This document shows positions 1-5,592 of a stretch of DNA of 5,936 bases, piece by piece. The DNA lies in assembly GCA_018262385.1 (NCBI GenBank), contig JAGSPQ010000327.1, positions 1 to 5,936 on the forward strand, given 5' to 3'. Under the pieces are notes generated by a model. It was not told the DNA's origin. It worked only from the letters and a program-made list of their open reading frames with translations, and ran no database searches. Within the stretch, counting starts at the first letter, position 1; each line of letters opens with the position of its first letter. The DNA is from Myxococcaceae bacterium (lineage in GTDB: Bacteria; Myxococcota; Myxococcia; Myxococcales; Myxococcaceae). The position numbers were made by a program, and so were the translations under genes.

Positions 1-533
1 GTCAGCGCCCCCGACGGATCGAGCCCCACCGGCTCGCGGTACCGCAGGTCGATCACCGCCTCGGTCAGCTTCGGCAATCCGAACACCGCGGCGGCGTTCT
101 TCGCGTTCTGCACCCGCACCGACTTCCAGCCGGCCCCGGCGATCAGCGGCGACCACGCGTCCGCCAGCTCGTCGCTGGCCGGAGCGAGCGTCACCTGCTC
201 GAGGAAGCGCGCCGACGGATGCTCGAGCAGCTCGCGCAGGCCCTCGGTGGTGTCGACCTGCGCGGCGGCCAGGAAGCCCCGGCGCCAGACGAGGCAGTCG
301 AGGGACTTCGACAGCGCCGGCCCGAGCAGCCACTGCTGGTTCGCCTCGAAGAACGCCCGCTCGGCCTTCGCCAGCCCGGCGGTAGGAGACCCTTCGCGCG
401 CGACCATCAGCCCGACCCACTCGCCCCGCGGATCGCCCTCGGCCTGGAGCCAGTCGCCGTAGATGCTCCAGGCGTTCACCTCCTCGGGCTTGGCGAGGAT
501 GGCCGCCTCGAGCCTGGCGTTCTGAGCGGTCAC
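1..533 (-). CDS. TIGR02996-domain protein, C-terminus cut by the window edge
   Basis: The minus strand is open from a GTG at 533 to the left edge and gives 177 residues; the C-terminus is missing. Residues 7-45 match the TIGR02996 repeat-companion domain: an N-terminal helix (LEAAILAKPEE), then YGDWLQAEGDPRGEWVGL, the family's YADWLxExGDPRGE signature. This is followed by WRRGFLAAAQV and HPSARFLEQVTL, which resemble the degenerate leucine-rich-repeat-like section that usually follows in myxobacterial and planctomycete members. The family has no known biochemical function; a protein-interaction role is only a guess. There is no signal peptide, so it is probably cytoplasmic. The start is chosen because the domain begins just after it and because the GTG overlaps the TGA of the upstream sorting-tail frame (GTGA, 530-533), the layout of a translationally coupled operon. 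No strong Shine-Dalgarno is seen, which fits coupling. The family call is firm; the exact start is fairly sure. Confidence 0.85.
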   Translation of the reverse strand, partial: MTAQNARLEAAILAKPEEVNAWSIYGDWLQAEGDPRGEWVGLMVAREGSPTAGLAKAERAFFEANQQWLLGPALSKSLDCLVWRRGFLAAAQVDTTEGLRELLEHPSARFLEQVTLAPASDELADAWSPLIAGAGWKSVRVQNAKNAAAVFGLPKLTEAVIDLRYREPVGLDPSGAL

Positions 534-730
534 GACCTGACTGACACCCGGCCGCTCTTCCGAGGGCAATTTCGCAGGGTGAACGCGAACGCCAGCGCCA
601 GCAGCGACATCAGCCCATCTGAAGACGAGGCGCCGCAGCCACAGCCCGGCTTCTTCGGCGTCGGCCCCACTCCGCCGTCGCTCGTCCCACCGTCGCTCGC
701 GCCACCGTCGTTCCGGCCCGCGTCAGGCGC
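530..730 (-). pseudogene. Out-of-frame MYXO-CTERM sorting tail of the GH15 gene
   Basis: Read one base back from the GH15 frame, this stretch encodes 66 residues: APDAGRNDGG, two more DGG units, PTPKKPGCGCG, then a hydrophobic segment (GLMSLLALAFAFTL) and a polar, basic end with RNCPRK. A flexible DGG linker, Gly-Cys-Gly-Cys, one membrane segment and terminal Arg/Lys is the layout of the MYXO-CTERM (TIGR03901-like) sorting signal of exported myxobacterial proteins. It follows the end of the catalytic domain directly and ends in a TGA that overlaps the next gene's GTG. It has no start of its own, so it makes sense only as the true end of the GH15 protein after a 1-base shift, most likely in the GC run at 726-735. 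The shift could be a genuine mutation, a sequencing error or recoding; the sequence cannot tell which. Confidence 0.75.
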
Positions 731-2958
731 GCGCCGAAGCCGATCATCGGAGCGTTGAACTTCCACGCCCCGCTCTGCTCGTCGAACGTCTCGGGGATCA
801 CCTGCGCGTTGGCAGCGGACTGCGAGGTGATCCACGTCAGCAGCGCGTCCGCGCGGGCGGGGTTGCCGTTGCGCCGCAGCGCGATCGCGCCGCGCAGATC
901 GGTGAACACCCACTCGGCGCTGTCGTACTCGCTGCCCCACGGCGACAGGTCGGTCTTGCCCGAGTGATCGCTGCGATCGTCGTTGCGCGACCAGCCGGGG
1001 CCGGCCGTGGCGCGCAGCTTCTGGTCGAAGGCGGCCAGAGTGGCGCGCGCGATCCGCCCGTCGGGAGCGAACAACCCCATCGCGATCGCGTCGAGCGCCG
1101 CCGCGTCGAGGTAGCCCGCGCCGCTCTCGAGCTCTTCCAGGTTCGAGGCCACCACCCCGGTCGCGTCGACCAGCCGGGTGGCGATCGCCTTGCGCAGCGC
1201 GTTCCCCGCCGCGCGGTACTGAGTCGCGCGGGTCGCGTCGCCCTTCCGCTCGGCGAGCACCGCGGCGTCGCACAGCCCGCGCACGGCGGTGATGTTGGTG
1301 TACGCCCAGCTGCGCTCGCGCCCGAGCCAGTGGGTCTCCCAGATCGACGAGTCCTTCCGCACCAGGCCGGTGACGGGGTCGATCAGCGCCACCAGCGCGT
1401 CGGCGATGCGGGTAGAGATCACCGTCCACTTCGCGTCGGTCAGCGAGAAGTCTCCAGTGCGGCGCTCGTGCTCGCGCAGCGCCCAGAGCACCAGGCCGAA
1501 CCCATCGAGCTCCAGGTTGGGGCCGAAGGCGTTGAAGTCGGTCTCCTCGACGCCGAAGCCGGTGTAGCGGGTGAGGCTCACCACGTAGGGTGGAAACGCG
1601 TAGGGCTTCAGCTCGTTCCACTGCCCAAAGCGCCCGCTTTCGGCGTCGAGGATGAACCGCAGCGCCTCGCGCGCCTCCGCCGTCAGCCCGAGCCGGGAGA
1701 GCGCCGCCGCCGAGTAGGCCCCGTCGCGCACCCACGCGTAGGTCCACTCGCCCGGAGGAAGGCTGGCGAGCACCGCTCCGGCGCCGCGGTGGGAGATCGT
1801 CCCCGGCAGCGTCACCGTCCCACCGTCGGGCGAACGAAAGCGCGTCTTGCGCGGCTGCCCGTCGCTGGCGAGCCACTCGCGAAGGAAAGCCTCGCGCTCG
1901 CGCACCTGGGCCATCGCCAGCATCACCGCCGACTGACGAAAGACCGCCTCTTCATCGGCCGACAGCCCGGCCGGCACGGTGAGCGACTGCTGGAACTGGC
2001 TCCACCCCGCGCGCTCGTCGTCGACCAGCTGCTTCGGAGTGCGGCCCGCGACGTACGCATCGAGCCAGGCCTGGACCTGCGGCCCGCCGAACGGGTCTGC
2101 GTGGTGCGCGACCGTCAGCGCGGCCCACGCCTCAGCGCCGGCCGCGATCGTCCCGAGGTCGAACTGGAAGGCGCTCGCCCAGTCGTCGGCGACGCCCAGG
2201 TCGCCAGTCGAGTCGGGGAAGTCGGTGGCGCCTCCGCCCTGCACCAGCTGAAAGCCGTTCTGCCCCGCGGGCGAGGCGCCATTCCACGCCACCGCGTGCG
2301 CGACCGGCCCGAGCGGGCGGCTGACCACCACTCCGGCGAAGGCCCGCTCGAGGATGTCGCGCCCCGGCCCGACCACGACCGTCTCGCCGTTGGCAGCGAG
2401 CTTGGTCATCGGCCCCGGGCGCCCATAGCCGAGGCGAAAGTTGTGGAGCGAGAACGCGCTCACCCCGGTCACCGCGGCCGCGCCCGGATTCTTCACCCGC
2501 AGCGCGAGCACGAACCCGGCGTGCGGCAGCGTGCGCGGGGCGAACACCCAGGTGGTCACCTCCAGCCCGGAGACCTGCTGCTTCCAGGTCACCATCCCCG
2601 AGCCGCCCCTGGGCGCGCCCGCCGTCTCGTAGCCGGACGCGGGCACGTCGGCGGGCACCGTCGAGAGCCACCGCTGCTGCCCGGCCACCCGAAGGCCGAG
2701 GTAGGCGTCGAAGAGCAGGTCGCGGGTCTTCACCACCTGCGGCTGGTTGCCGACGAACAGGTCATTGCCCTGCGCGTCGAGCTCGTGCTCCTCGGTCGCC
2801 GGCAGCCGCTCGCGAAAGTGCACCACCTTCGCGCTCGACACGTCGGCCATCACCGCGCCGTGCCCGTTCGAGGAAGGAAGGGTGACGAAGGTCCGCTGAA
2901 CCTGGGCTTCGGCGTTGAGGGCCAGCAACAGCAGCAGAGAGGCGCGCATGGCGCGCAC
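610..2958 (-). CDS. Secreted GH15 glycoside hydrolase (glucoamylase/glucodextranase type), C-terminus frameshifted
   Basis: This is a 782-residue frame. A signal peptide is visible: MRAMRAS, an LLLLLAL core, then AEA at 16-18 with probable cleavage before Q19. Residues about 20-320 form a beta-rich N-terminal domain as in bacterial GH15 enzymes. Residues about 330-745 form the (alpha/alpha)6 catalytic region, with WTYAWVRDGAYS (405-416), ELDGFG (483-488), IWETHW (539-544, E541 the likely general acid) and IPETFDE (721-727, E723 the likely general base). Family members release glucose from alpha-1,4- or alpha-1,6-glucans; the substrate here is not known. GTG 2958 has GAGG (2963-2966) 4 nt upstream; ATG 2949 is an alternative start that keeps the signal peptide. 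After about residue 743 this frame becomes Arg-rich (GRRRRSR) and unlike the family, while the -1 frame encodes a linker and sorting tail ending at 530. The GH15 call is firm; the C-terminus shown is probably not native. Confidence 0.9.
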   Translation of the reverse strand: MRAMRASLLLLLALNAEAQVQRTFVTLPSSNGHGAVMADVSSAKVVHFRERLPATEEHELDAQGNDLFVGNQPQVVKTRDLLFDAYLGLRVAGQQRWLSTVPADVPASGYETAGAPRGGSGMVTWKQQVSGLEVTTWVFAPRTLPHAGFVLALRVKNPGAAAVTGVSAFSLHNFRLGYGRPGPMTKLAANGETVVVGPGRDILERAFAGVVVSRPLGPVAHAVAWNGASPAGQNGFQLVQGGGATDFPDSTGDLGVADDWASAFQFDLGTIAAGAEAWAALTVAHHADPFGGPQVQAWLDAYVAGRTPKQLVDDERAGWSQFQQSLTVPAGLSADEEAVFRQSAVMLAMAQVREREAFLREWLASDGQPRKTRFRSPDGGTVTLPGTISHRGAGAVLASLPPGEWTYAWVRDGAYSAAALSRLGLTAEAREALRFILDAESGRFGQWNELKPYAFPPYVVSLTRYTGFGVEETDFNAFGPNLELDGFGLVLWALREHERRTGDFSLTDAKWTVISTRIADALVALIDPVTGLVRKDSSIWETHWLGRERSWAYTNITAVRGLCDAAVLAERKGDATRATQYRAAGNALRKAIATRLVDATGVVASNLEELESGAGYLDAAALDAIAMGLFAPDGRIARATLAAFDQKLRATAGPGWSRNDDRSDHSGKTDLSPWGSEYDSAEWVFTDLRGAIALRRNGNPARADALLTWITSQSAANAQVIPETFDEQSGAWKFNAPMIGFGARLTRAGTTVARATVGRATAEWGRRRRSRAVAAAPRLQMG
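665..709 (-). repeat. 15-nt tandem repeat coding the DGG linker
   Basis: Three copies of a 15-nt unit lie head to tail on the minus strand (709-695, 694-680, 679-665), each beginning GACGGYGG. In the sorting-tail frame they read DGGAS, DGGTS and DGGVG. The first two copies differ at only two positions and the third is more diverged. Such repeats form flexible linkers between an enzyme domain and a C-terminal anchor. Gain or loss of a whole unit would change linker length without changing the frame. Confidence 0.7.
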
Positions 2959-3012
2959 TTAACCTCAGAGCGTGCGCGTCCGTCGCGCAACCGCCGCGGC
3001 TATGCTGGGGCG
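2959..3012. promoter_or_regulatory. Divergent intergenic promoter region
   Basis: These 54 bp separate the GH15 start (minus strand) from the lipoprotein start (plus strand), so both promoters must lie here or reach into the opposing genes. On the minus side there is a GAGG ribosome-binding sequence (complement of 2963-2966). On the plus side there is a TATGCT -10-like hexamer. No convincing -35 hexamer is seen for either gene, so activator-dependent or alternative-sigma promoters are possible. Confidence 0.55.
3001..3006 (+). promoter_or_regulatory. Candidate -10 element for a leaderless transcript
   Basis: TATGCT agrees with the sigma-70 -10 consensus at four of six positions, including the key first, second and last ones. 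If its last base is -7, transcription would begin at 3013, the A of the ATG. The only purine-rich stretch upstream of the ATG, GGGG at 3007-3010, is 2 nt from it and too close for a normal Shine-Dalgarno. There is no recognisable -35. This is inference from spacing alone. Confidence 0.25.
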
Positions 3013-4254
3013 ATGTGGCGGTTGCACTGCTCGCTCTTCCTCGTGGCCTGCGCCTCCTGCTCCACGCGCCCTCCACCTCCACCCGTGCCGGTGGCGCCCG
3101 CCGGGCGGTGGGTCGACGGCGACGTGCACGTCCACTCGACCGGAGGCAGCAACGACACCGACTCGAGCTCGTTCCCCGCGGACCTCGCCGCGGTGGCGCG
3201 CACCCGCGGCCTCGACTTCCTCATCCTCACCGACCACTCGAACGCGACCGGCGGGCTCGGGTTCGGCGACGACGTCGAGAACCACCCGAACGTCGGCCCC
3301 GAGTTCCCCTATCGGGACACCGTCGCCGCGCTCAGCGTCCCCGGCGAGTTCGTGATGCTCGACGGCAACGAGATCAGCCCGATCGAGAGCCTCACCACCA
3401 TCGGCCGTCCCCGCGGCCACGTCGGCTGCCTGCCGAAGCCGGGCGATCCCTTCAGAGACGCGGGCACCTCGTTCGCCTTCATCGATCGGCCGCCGGGGGC
3501 CATCCCCGGGGGAGACGGCGTCAAGTCGTGCCACTCGATCGGCGGGTTCGCGGTGATCAACCACCCGTTCACCTTCGCGACCTGGACGGCCTACGACTGG
3601 ACCAGCTTCGAGTACGACGCGATCGAGGTGTGGAACGGCGGGCTCGAGTTCGACGCCTGGGACCTCAAGGGCATGCAGGCGTGGTGGTGTGATCGCGCGC
3701 TCGGCCGCACCGTCGCCCCCATCGGCGCGAGCGACTGCCACCGCGCGCACCTCGACCCGCCCGGCACGCTCACCGACCCGGCCCTCGGCGTCGCGCGCAC
3801 CCTGGTCTTCGTCCCCGAGCTCTCGGCCGAAGGAGTCACCGCGGGCATTGCGGCTGGCCGCACCGTGGCCCACGACTGGGTCGGGCGCCTCGAGGTGTGG
3901 GCCGGGCTGGAGGGCACCACCCGCGCCTACCTCCCGGGCGACCGGGTGAAGGCCCCGGCGGGCGCGACGCTGCGCTTCCACCTGCGCGGCCACGCCGACC
4001 GCGCGGCGCAGGTCCAGGTCCTCTCGGTCGGCGCGGGGGAGTGCGTGGACCACCGCACCGACGCCACCCTTGGCGAGCCGGAGGTGAAGCCGAGGCGCGA
4101 CGCCTACGCGCTGATCGAGCAGGGCGACTTCGAGCTCACCCTCGACGTCGCGGTCGAACCGGGGCGCGACTACGCAGTGCGCCTGTGGCACCCGCTCGAC
4201 GACGACAAGTTCCAGCGCGGGCTGGCGTTGTCCAACGCGCTGCGCGTCGAGTGA
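3013..4254 (+). CDS. Predicted lipoprotein with PHP-type (CehA/McbA-like) metallohydrolase domain
   Basis: The gene encodes 413 residues. The N-terminus MWRLHCSLFLVAC has a short hydrophobic stretch ending in a lipobox (LVAC, Cys13), followed by a Pro-rich spacer (20-29); lipid anchoring is therefore predicted. The PHP metal-site motifs occur in order: GDVHVHS (H39, H41), ILTDHSN (D74, H75), GNEIS (E120), VINHPF (H184) and IGASDCHRAH (D241, H243). All expected ligands are present, so a bi- or trinuclear metal hydrolase is likely. CehA and McbA hydrolyse carbamate-type substrates, and other PHP proteins are phosphoesterases; the substrate here cannot be read from the sequence. Residues about 285-413 form a C-terminal beta-rich region (RLEVWAG, DYAVRLW). 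ATG 3013 is chosen because it starts the lipoprotein signal; the frame is open far upstream, but that part lies antisense to the GH15 gene. The gene is divergent from GH15 and no operon partner follows within 280 bp. Confidence 0.85.
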   Translation: MWRLHCSLFLVACASCSTRPPPPPVPVAPAGRWVDGDVHVHSTGGSNDTDSSSFPADLAAVARTRGLDFLILTDHSNATGGLGFGDDVENHPNVGPEFPYRDTVAALSVPGEFVMLDGNEISPIESLTTIGRPRGHVGCLPKPGDPFRDAGTSFAFIDRPPGAIPGGDGVKSCHSIGGFAVINHPFTFATWTAYDWTSFEYDAIEVWNGGLEFDAWDLKGMQAWWCDRALGRTVAPIGASDCHRAHLDPPGTLTDPALGVARTLVFVPELSAEGVTAGIAAGRTVAHDWVGRLEVWAGLEGTTRAYLPGDRVKAPAGATLRFHLRGHADRAAQVQVLSVGAGECVDHRTDATLGEPEVKPRRDAYALIEQGDFELTLDVAVEPGRDYAVRLWHPLDDDKFQRGLALSNALRVE

Positions 4255-4284
4255 GGCCGCTCGCGCGAGTTGCGTGCCGTTTCC

Positions 4285-4465
4285 GCAAACCGGGTTGACA
4301 CCCCGCCTCGACTTTTCCGCGCTTCACAGAAGACGCGACCCGCTCACATCGGAGCGCCCGCGCTCCACTCGCGCGTCACCCGCGCGCGACAGGCTGAGTG
4401 ATCTCGGGCGGGCGCACGCGTGAGGTTGGGGGTCGAGGCGCCGAGCCACTGTCAACCCGGCTTGC
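4285..4465. repeat. 181-bp inverted-repeat element in the gap before the M23 gene
   Basis: GCAAACCGGGTTGACA (4285-4300) is matched in reverse complement by TGTCAACCCGGCTTGC (4450-4465), 15 of 16 positions. A second nested pair, GCCTCGAC (4305-4312) and GTCGAGGC (4432-4439), is also complementary. Inside are two local hairpins: GGAGCG-CCCG-CGCTCC (4351-4366) and GCGCG-TCACC-CGCGC (4371-4385). As RNA this could fold into a long closing stem with internal hairpins; as DNA it could be a pair of operator half-sites or a small non-autonomous mobile element. I see no flanking target duplication, and no known riboswitch family is recognised. It occupies most of the 288-bp gap 4255-4542, in which no convincing gene is seen. 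The rest of the gap holds a 10-bp palindrome (CTCGCGCGAG, 4260-4269) and the M23 leader. Confidence 0.6.
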
Positions 4466-4530
4466 TCGCACCTGGGCCCACAGCAACGGGAAAACGCACG
4501 GCGCGGAGAACTGCTCCAAAGGAATCGCAC

Positions 4531-4535
4531 CGGAG
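4531..4535 (+). promoter_or_regulatory. Ribosome binding site that fixes the M23 start
   Basis: CGGAG lies 7 nt before the GTG at 4543, ideal Shine-Dalgarno spacing. The reading frame is open further upstream to a GTG at 4420, but that start has no comparable site and its extra 41 residues look like non-coding translation. The site therefore selects GTG 4543. Confidence 0.7.
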
Positions 4536-4542
4536 TCACCCC

Positions 4543-5505
4543 GTGAACGTCACCGCCGCCCAGTTTCGCACCAGCAGCTTCTCCTCCTCTCAACCCACGC
4601 TGCGCTGGGGCGCGCGCGGGCCCGCCGTCGCCGACCTGCAGCGCCGGCTTCAGGCGGCCGGCTTCGATCCAGGCGCCGCGGACGGTGCGTTCGGGCCCCG
4701 CACCCAGGCGGCGGTGCGCGCGTTCCAGTCGGCGCGCGGCCTGGCGGCGGACGGCATCGTCGGCCCGCAGACCTGGGGAGCGCTGAACGGCGCCGGAGCC
4801 GCTGCGCCCGCGCCGGCCCCTTCGGGCGGCGAGCCGGTGCTCCGGCAGGGAGCGCGGGGCGAGCCGACCTCGCGGCTGCAGCAGCGGCTGGCGCAGCTCG
4901 GCTTCAACCCCGGCCCGGTGGACGGTGACTTCGGACCGCGGACTGCGTCGGCGGTGCGTTCCTTCCAGGCGTCGCGCGGCCTCGCGATCGACGGCGTCGT
5001 CGGCCCGCAGACCTGGGGCGCGCTGCGCTCGGGCGACGTCTTCACCCCGCCGCCCTCTGCGTCCGGTGGCGTCACCCGGCCGATCGGAGCGCCGCTCACC
5101 CCGGTGTCCGAGTACGCGCTTCGAGACGCGGAGGGCGCGCCGGCGGCCAACGGCGTCAAGTACCACGCGGGCAAAGACTGGTTCGCGCCCGGGGGCTCCC
5201 CGGTGAGCTCGCCGGTGAACGGCACGGTGGTCGAGGTGCGGGCCTCGAAGGGAAACTCGGGCCAGGTCTTCGGAGGGACGGTGAAGATCCAGGGCGCCGA
5301 CGGTCGGGTCTGGGTGTTCCGCCACGTGGATCCGGCGGGGGTGTCGGTGGGCCAGGCAGTCGGCGCGGGGCAGACGGTCGCGACGGTGACCCAGTGGCGC
5401 AGCGGCCCCTCGCACACCCACATCGAGCTGTGGCGGACCTTCGCCGGCGGCTACCGCTTCGAGAACATGATCGACCCGATGGACGAGCTGCGGCGGTTCC
5501 TCTAG
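4543..5505 (+). CDS. M23 metallopeptidase with two peptidoglycan-binding domains
   Basis: The protein has 320 residues. After a short Ser/Thr-rich start come two PG_binding_1 domains (about 17-81 and 97-161), each running from LRxGARG through GFxPG, DGxFGPRT and AVRxFQ to VGPQTWGAL, joined by an Ala/Pro linker. A Pro/Ser/Gly linker (about 165-180) leads to a C-terminal M23 (LytM-type) domain. Its metal and catalytic residues are all visible: YHAGKDW (H208, D212), FRHVDP (H261) and SHTHIEL (H291, H293, the HxH motif). M23 enzymes cut peptide cross-links in peptidoglycan, and the tandem binding domains would hold the enzyme on the wall. Possible roles are cell-wall remodelling or lysis of other cells or prey; the sequence does not decide. 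No signal peptide or membrane segment is seen, so the export route is unclear. The leader holds the 181-bp inverted repeat. The stop TAG is part of a CTAG next to an insertion-sequence end. Confidence 0.9.
   Translation: MNVTAAQFRTSSFSSSQPTLRWGARGPAVADLQRRLQAAGFDPGAADGAFGPRTQAAVRAFQSARGLAADGIVGPQTWGALNGAGAAAPAPAPSGGEPVLRQGARGEPTSRLQQRLAQLGFNPGPVDGDFGPRTASAVRSFQASRGLAIDGVVGPQTWGALRSGDVFTPPPSASGGVTRPIGAPLTPVSEYALRDAEGAPAANGVKYHAGKDWFAPGGSPVSSPVNGTVVEVRASKGNSGQVFGGTVKIQGADGRVWVFRHVDPAGVSVGQAVGAGQTVATVTQWRSGPSHTHIELWRTFAGGYRFENMIDPMDELRRFL
4591..5025 (+). repeat. Intragenic duplication of the peptidoglycan-binding domain
   Basis: Two domain-length segments (4591-4785 and 4831-5025) repeat with a period of exactly 240 bp (80 residues). 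By eye about 42 of 65 residues are identical, and the 3' ends of the units share an identical 20-nt stretch (4759-4778 and 4999-5018). This indicates an internal duplication or gene conversion that keeps the ends alike. Confidence 0.8.
5502..5505. other. CTAG, probable insertion target at the M23 stop codon
   Basis: The last two bases before the insertion-sequence end plus the stop codon read CTAG. Several IS5-related elements duplicate a 4-bp YTAR or CTAG target. If so, the M23 stop codon lies inside the target and was kept intact. The second copy would be beyond the right edge, so this is not confirmed. Confidence 0.45.
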
Positions 5506-5522
5506 CAGGCTGCTGAAAAACG
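5506..5522. repeat. Candidate terminal inverted repeat of the insertion sequence
   Basis: The sequence CAGGCTGCTGAAAAACG lies at the junction between the M23 gene and the transposase segment. It resembles ends of IS5- and IS1182-related elements. The partner repeat is outside the window, so the length of the repeat cannot be measured. Confidence 0.5.
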
Positions 5523-5559
5523 AGCCCTGCGCGTTCAGAGCTGTCGCTACGCGCGGGCT
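5516..5559 (-). terminator. Rho-independent terminator-like hairpin after the transposase
   Basis: Arms AGCCCTGCGCG (5523-5533) and CGCGCGGGCT (5550-5559) are complementary with one bulged base. On the minus strand the hairpin is followed by CG and five T (complement of 5516-5520). It lies 34 bp past the transposase stop, inside the insertion sequence. No T-run follows the hairpin on the plus strand, so it is not a good terminator for the M23 gene. The 16-nt loop is longer than usual. Confidence 0.5.
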
Positions 5560-5592
5560 TCGTCAACGAGAGGCTTTGTTCTCTGCTCTCGG

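Noticed and set aside
700..740. Programmed -1 frameshift signal in the GH15 gene
   Set aside because: No slippery heptamer is present in the correct phase and no obvious stimulatory pseudoknot is seen, so a simple indel is preferred.
219..758. Plus-strand open frames over the left end
   Set aside because: They are antisense to the TIGR02996 gene and the GH15 tail, have low-complexity composition, and show no domain.
964..3012. Long open plus-strand frame running in-frame into the lipoprotein gene
   Set aside because: It lies antisense to the GH15 gene, encodes Arg/His/Pro-rich sequence with no recognisable domain, and is open only because stop codons are rare at this GC content. The real gene begins at ATG 3013 with a lipoprotein signal.
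4295..4300. Perfect TTGACA as a -35 promoter element
   Set aside because: No acceptable -10 hexamer is found 15-19 nt downstream, and the hexamer is part of the inverted-repeat arm, which explains it otherwise.
4291..4317. Terminator for the lipoprotein gene (GGGT-TGAC-ACCC followed by TTTT)
   Set aside because: The stem is only 4 bp and the T-run is 9 bp away; this is too weak to call.
4420..4542. Upstream GTG start for the M23 protein
   Set aside because: It has no ribosome binding site, the added 41 residues resemble translated non-coding sequence with no signal peptide, and GTG 4543 has GGAG at ideal spacing.
5567..5591. CGAGAG / CTCTCG inverted repeat next to the transposase stop
   Set aside because: It is a 6-bp stem with a 13-nt loop and no T-run; there is no support for a function.
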